Of a DNA stretch of 16,829 bases, positions 1 through 8,000 are shown in pieces (position 1 is the first letter of the stretch; every line of letters starts with the position of its first letter). A model generated the notes under the pieces. It worked only from the letters and a program-made list of their open reading frames with translations, was not told the DNA's origin and did not search any database. This DNA comes from an uncultured Pedobacter sp. Lineage in GTDB: Bacteria; Bacteroidota; Bacteroidia; Sphingobacteriales; Sphingobacteriaceae. The position numbers were made by a program, and so were the translations under genes. The stretch covers positions 1 to 16,829 of the forward strand of contig CAMLDJ010000105.1 in assembly GCA_946478755.1 (NCBI GenBank). Reading direction: 5' to 3'.

Positions 1-390
1 TTTAAATATATGTATAAAGTCTGTTTTTTTTTAAAGAATTTATTAATTGCTCGAAATTTAAATATTCGATGTTCCTTAATTTATACTTTGCATTCGATGT
101 CTATTTGTTACAAATTTGTACCTCATATGTGCTTTGTAAACAAAAAATAATTTGAAAATCACTGTTTAATACTTTCTTTTGCCTAGGGAAGTGTAATTAT
201 TTAACAAAAAAGAATAAAAAACATAATTGTGTATTTTATTTAATCAGGCTAATTAGCTCGAAGAAAATCGTTCAGAAGATTTCATGTATGGCTAGGTTTA
301 GAAGAAACAAAAATTTAAGATAAGACCGGTATAACATTTGGCATTTATCCCGAAATCACCCGTATTAAAACTGACAGTAATATTGACGGC
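1..390. other. AT-rich non-coding stretch
   Basis: No convincing gene is present in this strongly AT-rich left edge. It contains a perfect 12-bp palindrome (TACAAATTTGTA, 109-120) and a 9-bp direct repeat (attcgatgt at 64-72 and 92-100). From about 325 the base composition becomes less AT-rich, and short stop-free runs of roughly 30 codons occur on both strands. That stretch could be decayed coding sequence, but neither frame has a start codon or a recognisable motif. It may also hold the upstream region of a gene left of the window. Confidence 0.5.
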
Positions 391-438
391 AAAACTAAAA
401 AAGCCTCACAATCTATTGATTTGCAAGGCTTTAGTTTT
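391..438 (-). terminator. Terminator hairpin after tRNA-Lys
   Basis: The arm 426-438 (AGGCTTTAGTTTT on the plus strand) pairs with 391-406 (AAAACTAAAAAAGCCT) with a small A bulge. Further partial pairing continues inward. It lies just past the 3' end of the minus-strand tRNA, and on that strand the distal arm is T-rich (GGCTTTTTTAGTTTT). This is the normal place and form for a tRNA transcription terminator. Confidence 0.7.
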
Positions 439-442
439 ACTC

Positions 443-518
443 TGGTGATCCCGCTGGGATTCGAACCCAGGACCACTACATTAAAAGTGTAATGCTCTAC
501 CAGCTGAGCTACGGAATC
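443..518 (-). tRNA. tRNA-Lys (anticodon UUU)
   Basis: Read on the minus strand, the 7-bp acceptor stem pairs GATTCCG with CGGGATC, with one G-T pair. The D-arm reads GTAGCTCAGCTGGTAGAGC. The anticodon loop is ACTTTTAAT, giving anticodon TTT for lysine. The T-arm carries the invariant GGTTCGAATCC core. The discriminator base is A and a CCA end is encoded (443-445), giving 76 nt in all. A promoter lies upstream at 569-599 and a terminator hairpin downstream. Confidence 0.97.
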
Positions 519-568
519 ATCATTTTTTGTTTGAACTTTTACTCTAAGCGTTTCCTTTTAAAGTGATG

Positions 569-599
569 CAAATATAGGGTTACACGATATATTGTGCAA
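569..599 (-). promoter_or_regulatory. Promoter of tRNA-Lys
   Basis: On the minus strand this reads TTG (599-597), a 20-nt spacer, then TATATTTG (576-569). That is an excellent match to the Bacteroidota primary-sigma pattern TTG-N(17-23)-TAnnTTTG. The expected transcription start near 562 lies about 44 nt before the mature tRNA 5' end. Confidence 0.75.
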
Positions 600-651
600 G
601 TAATAAATCGACAAATCATATACTACCCTGATTTTTAGCAAGATTATTTGT

Positions 652-677
652 AAAAGGTCCAATTTACAGGCCTTTTT
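652..677 (-). terminator. Putative terminator of the hxlR-HAD-membrane operon
   Basis: AAAAGGTCC (652-660) and GGCCTTTTT (669-677) form a stem with one bulged T around an 8-nt loop. It lies about 80 bp beyond the stop of the last minus-strand gene and just before the tRNA promoter. On the minus strand the stem ends in a TTTT run. Confidence 0.5.
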
Positions 678-757
678 CAGCTATAAAAACCCCACATTCC
701 CCTCTAAAAAACCACTTAAGCGATGCCGTTTCTACCTAAGAAAGGATAAGTTCTGTC

Positions 758-1150
758 CTAAGGCTCTGCATTTGTCCATCTGGTCTTCCATCCTATCACT
801 ATAAAAGAGATCGTGAAAAACAGGTGTATGATCACAAAGACTTTCGTTGCAGGCCGGGCTTCACCGTGAAAAAGACCCCAAACGTCTAAAAAGGCGATGA
901 CTCCAAAACCTATTACATTCCCTGTGATGATCGCGTTTCTTGCTCTGGATGCCTCTTCGTTTCGTACCAACCAGTCGAGAACGGCAATACCAAGTAAAGG
1001 GCTGCCAAAAACCCGCAAATAGGTGATCAGGGCCGGCGAAGGATTGGAAGGAACCGCTCCTATACCGAAAGCCTCCGGTATCAGAATAAAACCAAGGCCT
1101 CCTAACGCCAGATAAGCAGAGGCCAATATCAACAATGTTTTGAGTTTCAT
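758..1150 (-). CDS. Small four-helix membrane protein, function unknown
   Basis: The 130-residue product is almost entirely hydrophobic. Likely transmembrane helices lie near residues 5-24, 43-62, 72-94 and 101-120, with short charged loops such as RNEEASRAR near 64-72. I do not recognise the family. It resembles the many small DoxX- or DUF4345-sized inner-membrane proteins, without a clear diagnostic motif. The ATG at 1150 was chosen over an in-frame TTG at 1156. It starts 11 bases after the stop of the upstream HAD gene, so it is probably the third gene of the hxlR-HAD transcript. A link to the regulator's stimulus is inferred from this position only. Confidence 0.8.
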   Translation of the reverse strand: MKLKTLLILASAYLALGGLGFILIPEAFGIGAVPSNPSPALITYLRVFGSPLLGIAVLDWLVRNEEASRARNAIITGNVIGFGVIAFLDVWGLFHGEARPATKVFVIIHLFFTISFIVIGWKTRWTNAEP

Positions 1151-1161
1151 AGGCAATCAAA

Positions 1162-1860
1162 TTAATCAGATGTTAAAACACTGAACATTTCCTTCAAGTC
1201 CGAAACCACGTAATCCGGGTTCAAAGACATACATAACTCTTTATCCCCGTAGCCATAGGATGCCCAGCAGGATTTTATCCCACAGTTCCTGGCAAACAGC
1301 AGGTCAGAATACGTATCTCCGGTCATCAGCACTTTACTGTCGTCCTGAATATGGAACTGCTCCTTAATGACTGAAACATAACTTGCCGGATTTGGTTTCA
1401 TTTTCATCGCCAGCGAGGCCATGCTGCCATCGGCAATGACCAGGTCAGTATACTGTTCAAGGCCGAAAAATTTCAGCGAATTGGCTACGGTCTGAAATCC
1501 TTTGTTGCTGAGTACGACAATCATCTTCCCCGCAGTCTTCAGACCTTCCAACAAGGTTTCTGCACCTTCAAAAAGCACAGTATATTGAATATCGATATCG
1601 CCATAAATAGAACGGTAGGATTTGACCATCGCTTCAACAGATTCCTTGGACAAGTTTTTACCCTCAGGTTGCATGGATACGAACGCATCGTGAATGGTCA
1701 TTCCCGAGCCGATGGCCTGCAGCCTGACCTGTTCGGCAGGAACATCCAGGTTATATTCCTGAAAGGTAGCTTCCATCGCATGGTTTATCGTGCTTTGCGT
1801 GTCGCAAAGCGTACCGTCGTAGTCAAAAAGATAATAGTTGAACTGTCTCATACCTACCAT
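1162..1860 (-). CDS. HAD-superfamily phosphatase, phosphoglycolate phosphatase-like
   Basis: This is a 232-residue cytosolic hydrolase with all four HAD motifs. Motif I is FDYDGT (nucleophile D13, acid/base D15). Motif II is VVLSNKG (S118). The motif III lysine lies in KMKPNP (K155). Motif IV is GDTYSD (D182, D186). The segment between motifs I and II (about residues 20-95) fits a helical C1 cap, as in the Gph/phosphatase-like group. The true substrate (phosphoglycolate, a sugar phosphate or another small phosphate) cannot be told from sequence. The ATG at 1860 overlaps the stop of the upstream hxlR gene by one base (TAATG), which indicates translational coupling. A second ATG at 1851 is possible. 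Confidence 0.92.
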   Translation of the reverse strand: MVGMRQFNYYLFDYDGTLCDTQSTINHAMEATFQEYNLDVPAEQVRLQAIGSGMTIHDAFVSMQPEGKNLSKESVEAMVKSYRSIYGDIDIQYTVLFEGAETLLEGLKTAGKMIVVLSNKGFQTVANSLKFFGLEQYTDLVIADGSMASLAMKMKPNPASYVSVIKEQFHIQDDSKVLMTGDTYSDLLFARNCGIKSCWASYGYGDKELCMSLNPDYVVSDLKEMFSVLTSD

Positions 1861-2243
1861 TAAGGATTTTGCAAAGAGATGGAATTTGACCGGGAACCTT
1901 TGTGGGCATGTCCCCAGGATTCCAGTTCTTTCCAGATGGGAACAAGCCTGGAAGCCATTTCTGTCACGCGGTAATCAACACTTGAGGGAACCGCAGGATA
2001 CACGGTACGGATGATCAAGCCATCCCGTTCCAGTTCTTTTAAGTGCAGGCTCAGCATCCTGTCGGTAACATTCGGCAACTGATACTTCAGCTCAGTATAC
2101 CGTAAGGTCTGCATATTTAACTTGTATAAAATAAGAAACTTCCACCTGCCAGCAAGGATATCCATAGCGTAGCTCAATCCGCAGAAGTTGTTAAGTTCTG
2201 TTCGGTTCAGGTTGTTGGTGGACAATAATTTTCGGGTACTCAT
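1860..2243 (-). CDS. HxlR/MarR-like winged-helix transcriptional regulator
   Basis: The 127-residue product is an HxlR-family DNA-binding protein, and such proteins act as dimers. The HxlR core is clear: a single cysteine before the first helix (Cys21), the AGRWKFLILYKL helix, then RYTELKYQLPNVTDRMLSLHLKELERDGLI as the recognition helix and turn. The wing (RTVYP..PSSVDYRVTE) follows. The ATG at 2243 is preferred because the family normally starts close to the cysteine, but an in-frame GTG at 2273 exists inside the operator. Relatives such as YodB and HypR sense quinones and electrophiles through an N-terminal cysteine. The divergent quinone reductase fits that role, but this is inference. Confidence 0.93.
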   Translation of the reverse strand: MSTRKLLSTNNLNRTELNNFCGLSYAMDILAGRWKFLILYKLNMQTLRYTELKYQLPNVTDRMLSLHLKELERDGLIIRTVYPAVPSSVDYRVTEMASRLVPIWKELESWGHAHKGSRSNSISLQNP

Positions 2244-2270
2244 AATACTGATTTTATGATTAGAAAGGCC

Positions 2271-2290
2271 CACTCACAAAAATGTGAGTG
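2271..2290. promoter_or_regulatory. Perfect inverted repeat, likely HxlR operator
   Basis: CACTCACA (2271-2278) and TGTGAGTG (2283-2290) are perfect 8-bp inverted arms around AAAA. The repeat lies between the divergent hxlR and quinone reductase genes, just downstream of the predicted hxlR transcription start and upstream of the reductase promoter. HxlR-family dimers bind such inverted repeats next to their own genes, so autoregulation plus control of the reductase is the natural reading. Binding has not been shown. Confidence 0.7.
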
Positions 2291-2313
2291 CCTTACATTG
2301 GGATGCAATAGTG

Positions 2314-2347
2314 CAAAAATAAGGTAATACGTCATAAGTTTGCCCAA
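2314..2347 (-). promoter_or_regulatory. Putative promoter of the hxlR operon
   Basis: On the minus strand TATTTTTG (2321-2314) matches TAnnTTTG. A TTG at 2347-2345 lies 23 nt upstream, at the long end of the normal spacing. The predicted start near 2307 places the inverted repeat 2271-2290 in the first 40 transcribed bases. Confidence 0.5.
2335..2342 (+). promoter_or_regulatory. Putative -7 box of the quinone reductase promoter
   Basis: TAAGTTTG matches TAnnTTTG, 23 bases before the ATG at 2366. The -33 element is weak (GTG near 2311 instead of TTG), as is common for regulated promoters. It overlaps the region of the divergent hxlR promoter. Confidence 0.45.
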
Positions 2348-2365
2348 ATTTTTAATATATCTGAT

Positions 2366-3034
2366 ATGAATGTATTGATTGTATATGCCCATCCCGAACC
2401 AAAAAGTGTGAATGGAGCATTGTTTACTTTGGCTATTGAGCACCTTAAATCCCTGGGACACGAAGTCAGGACCTCGGACCTGTATCACATGGGATTCAAT
2501 CCCACATCCGGGCGGAAAAACTTCAGCTCAGTATTAAATCCTGATTTCTTTAAGCAGCAGCTCGAGGAAGTCCATGCAAGCGGCAACAGCGGCTTTGTGA
2601 ATGAAATCAGCACAGAACAGGAAAAGGTTGAATGGTGCGATCTGATGATCTGGCAATTTCCGCTATGGTGGTTTTCCATGCCCGGAATTCTTAAGGGCTG
2701 GGTAGACAGGGTGTTTGCTATGGGCCGCTTTTACAATAGCGGCCAACTTTATGATAATGGGGTATTCAAGGGTAAAAAGGCAATGCTGTCCCTCACCACC
2801 GGTGGTGCGGCGGATAACTACGCCAGGGATGGCTTCAACGGCGACCTTTATGGAATCCTGAAACCGATACACCGCGGCATATTTGAATTTACCGGATTTT
2901 CAGTTTTAGATCCACATGTGGTATATGGTCCTGTACGCAAAACGCCACTGGAGATGGTAGAGGAATTCGAGCGGTACAAGACAAGATTGGAAAATATATC
3001 TCAGGAACTACCTATTTCCATTGGCACCTATTAA
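2366..3034 (+). CDS. NAD(P)H-dependent quinone reductase/oxidoreductase, flavodoxin-like fold
   Basis: The 222-residue cytosolic flavoprotein belongs to the NQO1/MdaB/KefF family, which reduces quinones or nitro compounds in two-electron steps with FMN or FAD. The first strand and phosphate-binding segment is VLIVYAHPEPKSVNGAL (residues 3-19). The family hallmark FPLWWFSMPGILKGWVDRVF covers 98-117. A third flavin-contact segment is LTTGGA (143-148). Length and ends are normal for the family. It is transcribed away from the HxlR regulator and shares the operator region with it, so it is probably derepressed by electrophiles. The exact substrate is unknown. Confidence 0.94.
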   Translation: MNVLIVYAHPEPKSVNGALFTLAIEHLKSLGHEVRTSDLYHMGFNPTSGRKNFSSVLNPDFFKQQLEEVHASGNSGFVNEISTEQEKVEWCDLMIWQFPLWWFSMPGILKGWVDRVFAMGRFYNSGQLYDNGVFKGKKAMLSLTTGGAADNYARDGFNGDLYGILKPIHRGIFEFTGFSVLDPHVVYGPVRKTPLEMVEEFERYKTRLENISQELPISIGTY

Positions 3035-3049
3035 CGACTATTTAATCAA

Positions 3050-3083
3050 CGCTGCAATTCGAAACCAAGTTCAAATTGCAGCG
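3050..3083. terminator. Hairpin between convergent quinone reductase and susD genes
   Basis: CGCTGCAATT (3050-3059) pairs perfectly with AATTGCAGCG (3074-3083). A further GAA/TTC pair lies inside the 14-nt loop. It stands 16 bases past the reductase stop and 84 bases past the susD stop. No T-run follows on either strand, so termination efficiency is uncertain. It could also protect transcript ends. Confidence 0.5.
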
Positions 3084-3166
3084 CGATTATACCAGCTCAT
3101 TAGCTACCAACTTCAACCGGCAAGCCTGAGCGTCTTGAAAACTTCGGAAGCTAAAGCCACCAGGCA

Positions 3167-5050
3167 TTAAAATCCTTTGTTCTGCACCAGGTTCGGATTT
3201 TTATCGATTTCTCCCTGCGGGATAGGGAACCAGTAATTCTTCTTTGTAAACACCCGTCGCTGATAAACACTTCGTTTAAAGAACGATTTAGGGTTACTTT
3301 CATCATCATTGTTGTCCGTACCCGAAAAGTTCATCCCATAGAAATTGCCATTTAACACCTCTTCCCCTATTTTCCACCTGCGGATATCCCGGTATCGGAT
3401 CCCTTCCGTATTCAACTCTACCCTTCTTTCCCGGTGGATGGCTACGCGCATGGCGTCCTGAGATTCCGGCACAGGTAAAGGATCAGTTCCTTTACCGAAT
3501 TGAGGAATTCCCGCCCGCTCACGGATTAAGTTCAGGTATTTGAGGATATCCGGATTGCTGGGGTCTGACTCGTTTAAGGCTTCTGCATAATTCAGGTAAG
3601 CCTCCCCCAGCCGGTAAAGAATACCGGGGCGGTAAGGATTGATGTTGTTGCGGGGATCATGGTCAGGATGAACCTTTTTCCGAACCAGATAGCCATTTTG
3701 GGGCGCATCATGTGTCGGCCCGCCATCCCAGGCGCCAAAGTAAAACTGTGTTCTCCGGTTCTCTCTGCGATGCCAGGCCTCATTGTACAATACAGAAATG
3801 TAAAACCGGGCTTCGCGATGGGTGTACATGTTGTAGGTATTTGCTAAGGTCACCTTGCCTCCACCCTGCACCTCTCCCCATTTGGTGTTGCGTACTTCAG
3901 GAGCCGTCGAAAATCCTTTTTCTACATAATGAGAATTGGGATCGTTTATCGGCAATCCGTTTTCCATAAAAAATGCATCCACCAATGATTGCGTAATGCC
4001 CATCCCACCATTACCGCCGGTTCCGCGGGGTTGCGCGTGCTTGTCATACTCAGCAAAATTACAGTCCGGGCGCGCAAAAAGAATTTCATTATTGCCATCC
4101 TGACGTCTTTTGAACATCATGTTCTGATAAGACAGAAAAGGATCTATACTTCCATCGGTATTGTATTCATAGTACAGCGAATGCCCGTTGGCTTCGGCCA
4201 CATCAACTAATTCTTTACAGGCGTTTGCAGCCTTGACCCATTTGTTGGCGTCATAATTAGGATTATACAAGGCTACACCGTCATGATTCTTGAAATCCAC
4301 ATAATAGGGATTCCCGTTAACCAGCGGACTGGCGGCAAAAAGTAACAATCGTGCCCTTACCGCTAAACACATGATAGACGTTGCCCGACCATATTTTTGT
4401 GCATTTGCATACGATGGTGGTAGCAGGGAAGAAAGTTCTTTCAATTCCCCATCAATCCAGTTTACCGTTTCGTCGAACGGACTTTGCCCGATTAAAAGCT
4501 CACTTTCCGAAGCATCCGGACTATACAGCCCCTGATGAAAAGGTATAGCACCATACACATCCAGCAGCAAGGAATAATAATAGGCAATCAGGAACCGGGC
4601 TTCATAGCGCATCAAGGCAACATCCGCTTCCGTAACCAATTGTGCTGGATTTGGCTTCACATTTTCAATAAAAATATGTGCTGCCCGGATCCGCTTCGGA
4701 AGCTCAGACCAATAATTCGGTGTCCACTCACTGCTAGGGTTCCAGTTGCCGGTCTGTTTCGATACCACCGTCCAGCCAAACTGTTCCCAGCCCGTGGATG
4801 GCGCAAGGTCGTCGCCCAGCGGATCAAAACCAATATCCCGGGTATAGCCCCAATAAGGATCGGGAATATTGGTGTAGATGCCTGCCAGCCAGTCTTCGGT
4901 TCGTGTCTTGTCTTTAAAAACCATCTCCAGGGTAAGCTGATCATCCGGCATCCTGTCCAAAAATTTTTTGCATGAAGAAAAAGATACCACAACCAGCGTT
5001 GTCAATATATATTTGAATATTCTAGTCATTTTTAAATTTATTAGGTTCAT
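3167..5050 (-). CDS. SusD/RagB-family outer-membrane lipoprotein
   Basis: The 627-residue product is a surface glycan- or nutrient-binding lipoprotein that caps the SusC channel. A lipoprotein signal ends at Cys27 (FSSCKKFLD), typical of SusD proteins. The middle carries the helical TPR-like SusD fold. The C-terminus has the family signatures YRLGEAYLNYAEALNE, LNLIRERAGIP, RRVELNTEGIRYRDIRRWK and PIPQGEIDKNPNLVQN. Two starts are possible, ATG 5050 and ATG 5029 (residue 8). The first gives a slightly long signal peptide. It begins two bases after the susC stop, so the two are co-transcribed and coupled. No CAZyme follows it, so the bound substrate cannot be inferred. Confidence 0.96.
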   Translation of the reverse strand: MNLINLKMTRIFKYILTTLVVVSFSSCKKFLDRMPDDQLTLEMVFKDKTRTEDWLAGIYTNIPDPYWGYTRDIGFDPLGDDLAPSTGWEQFGWTVVSKQTGNWNPSSEWTPNYWSELPKRIRAAHIFIENVKPNPAQLVTEADVALMRYEARFLIAYYYSLLLDVYGAIPFHQGLYSPDASESELLIGQSPFDETVNWIDGELKELSSLLPPSYANAQKYGRATSIMCLAVRARLLLFAASPLVNGNPYYVDFKNHDGVALYNPNYDANKWVKAANACKELVDVAEANGHSLYYEYNTDGSIDPFLSYQNMMFKRRQDGNNEILFARPDCNFAEYDKHAQPRGTGGNGGMGITQSLVDAFFMENGLPINDPNSHYVEKGFSTAPEVRNTKWGEVQGGGKVTLANTYNMYTHREARFYISVLYNEAWHRRENRRTQFYFGAWDGGPTHDAPQNGYLVRKKVHPDHDPRNNINPYRPGILYRLGEAYLNYAEALNESDPSNPDILKYLNLIRERAGIPQFGKGTDPLPVPESQDAMRVAIHRERRVELNTEGIRYRDIRRWKIGEEVLNGNFYGMNFSGTDNNDDESNPKSFFKRSVYQRRVFTKKNYWFPIPQGEIDKNPNLVQNKGF

Positions 5051-5052
5051 TG

Positions 5053-8000
5053 TTATTTAAAATTGATCTCTGCCCCGAATGAAATGGACTTCATCAGCGG
5101 ATACCGTAACCCGTTGTTTACCCCCAGCTCCGGATCCCATAGCTTGAATTTTGAAATGGTGAGCAGGTTACTTCCACGAAGAAATAACCGCAAGTTCCTT
5201 ACCCCAACCCGGTTCATCATATTTTGTGGCAGGTTATACCCTGCTTCTACATTTCGCAGCCTGATCAGGCTCATATCGCGCAGCCACCAGGTAGAGGATT
5301 CATTGTTGTTTGCGCTTCGGTAGTCGGAAAGACGCGGGTAAAATACATCCTGACTAGGGTTATTCACCGTCCAGCGATCCTGTACATTGGAATAAATGTT
5401 ACCCAGCGAGCCATTACCGCTTCCGGGAATAAAGTTCGACCCGCCGATCACCCGGTCCGTCTTGCCTATCCCCTGGAAAAAGAAACCAAATTCAAAGGCT
5501 TTGTAACGAAGGTTGGCTCCGGCACCGTAGATGAGCTGCGGATCTTCCGTACCACCGATTGCTGTCCGATCTAATGCATTGATCAAACCATCACCGTTAA
5601 GGTCCTTGTATTTAATATCTCCAGGCCGCACAGGACCAAAGGTATGTCTTGGTATCTGAGGGGCCAGTTGCCCTTCTCCTACATTAGCGAAATCTCCTTC
5701 TGTGAAAAGACCGTCCGCAATCAATCCAAACAACTGCCCGATAGGTTTGCTTGTCGATGACCTGTTGGTGCCAATAATAGCGCTGGGTTCATCCTGCTCT
5801 AAAATGCGGTTTGCGGCATAAGTGAAGGTACCTCTTACCGACAGGAAGAAATCTTTGCTGAGTTGTTTGTTGACATTCAGCGATAGGTCTACTCCCCGGT
5901 TCTCTACCTTACCATAATTTGCCCAGGGAATGCTTACAAAGCCACTGGAGCCCGGAATAGAACGTCGCTGCATAAAGATGTCGCTTCTCAGCTCCTTGAA
6001 AAAGTCCATCTGTAATTCTATCGCATTCCATAGCCCCAGCTCAAGACCTATATTGGATTTTGCGACCGTTTCCCAGGTTAGGTTCGGATTGCCCAGATCT
6101 CCCTCCCAACGCCCGGCACGGGAAAAATCATTGTTTGCACCCCAGCGGTATCCGCCCGTTTCACCAATCGTTGTGATGTAGGCAAACCGCCTGCCATCCA
6201 GGTTGTCATTACCCACCAGGCCATACGACCCTCTGAATTTGATCTTGGAAAAAGTACCCCGTAGCGGCTCCATAAAAGGTTCTTCAGATAAATACCAGCC
6301 CAGGGCAACGGACGGGAAGAAACCAAAGCGTTTTCCCCGCGCAAAGTTCTCCGAACCATTGTAGCCAAAATTGAACTCAGCGATGTAACGGTTGTCATAG
6401 TTATAGGAAAACCGGCCGGCAATACCCTGGTTGCGAAAAGGCAAAATGGCACCGTTGTCATAATTCCGCATATTGTACAGAAACATGGTTTCCAGGTTGT
6501 GATTGCCAAGCGTTTTGTTGTAGAACAATGTTCCTTCTACATAGGTACTTTTATCCCCCCATTCTGATCCCGTGGAATAGCCCAGAAATTCCTGGCCATA
6601 CCTGTCGATGACCAGCATCAGGTTGCCATCGGGATCCCTTCCTGTGGCGGGGTTGTAATAATCGGGATCCTTGCTCCGCGTAACGGAAGTGGTGGAATAG
6701 CGGTCGAACGAGAACAGCCCGCGGGCTTTCAGGCCGGGAATGAAAAAACCAAGATTCTGTTCAATGGAAAACAAAGACTCCAGCTTACTGGCACTTAGCC
6801 GCTCATATCCGCGCTGTGTGGCCAGGGCCCAGGGATTGGTCCGCTCAGGGGTACGCGGAATTTCTCCGGTCGAGTAAATGGTAGGGTGCGCAAAGGGTGG
6901 AATGGTAAAAGCTTCCTGGAACAATCCGTCAACACTTTGAGGCGCACGTTGCCGGTCCTGCATATAGCCGCCAATATTGAGCCTGAATAAGGTTGTAGAA
7001 GTGACATTGATATCTACATTGGAACGGACATTGAACCGCTGCAGCTTCGAAGAGGAGTCCCAGGCCTGATTTGGGTCGCGCTCAATCAACCCCTGCTCCC
7101 CGTAATAGGAGGAAACCAGGGAATACCGCAAAATGTTGGAACCTCCGGACACGTTAATATTTGCGCGGGAATTGGCCGCATTGTCCTTCAGGATCGCATC
7201 CAGCCAGTTCACATCAGGATAAAGGTCAGGGTCAACCTTGTTGCGGGTGTTATCAATGCGTTCCTGAGAATAAAGGCCCTCTTCACCCCTTTCTTCCCGT
7301 ATGTTGTTCATGATTTCCAGATAGGTCGCTGCATCCACAAAATCGGGCAATTGAATGGGCTGTGTGAAGCCTTGTTCGTACTTTAAGGAGACATTAGGCT
7401 TGCCCACCTTGCCCCTTTTGGTATTGATCAATATCACACCATTTGCGCCCCTAACGCCATAAACGGCACTGGCAGCGGCATCCTTAAGGATAGAGAACGA
7501 CTCGATCTCCTCAGGGTCCATGTTGTCGAGCGACCGCTCAACGCCATCCACCAACACCAGCGGGTTTCTGTTGCCACCAAAGGTGCTGATCCCCCTGATC
7601 CAGAAATTCGAATTGTCGTAGCCTGGCTCGCCGGATCGCTGAACACCAATGACACCGGCTAACTGCCCCGCCAGGTTATTGCTCATCGAGCGGCTCGTGC
7701 CTATTTTTAATTCCTTTGGATCGATGGTGGTAATGGCACCGACAACAGATGCACGTCGCTGTGTACCAAAGCCGACCACCACGACCTGATCTAACTCACC
7801 TACACTGACGCTCATCTTCACATTGATGATACTGGCGGTATCTACCTTGCGTTCCTCCTGGGTATAGCCGACCATAGAGAACACTAAAGTGGCAGGCTGA
7901 GCAGCTGCCAAAATCTGATAGATCCCATTCTTATTCGTAGTCACAGAGGTCCTCGTATTTTTTACGCTTACGGTTAGGCCCGGAATCGGCAGATTCTTCT

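Noticed and set aside
2304..2315. Second HxlR operator (TGCA-N4-TGCA)
   Set aside because: The arms are only 4 bp and do not resemble the CACTCACA repeat. This is expected often by chance.
4535..4975. 146-codon plus-strand reading frame inside susD
   Set aside because: It lies wholly antisense to a well-supported SusD gene, and its protein has no recognisable motif. It reflects the codon structure of the real gene.
6078..6509. 143-codon minus-strand frame inside susC
   Set aside because: It is out of frame with the continuous SusC barrel sequence and shows only low-complexity, non-protein-like composition.
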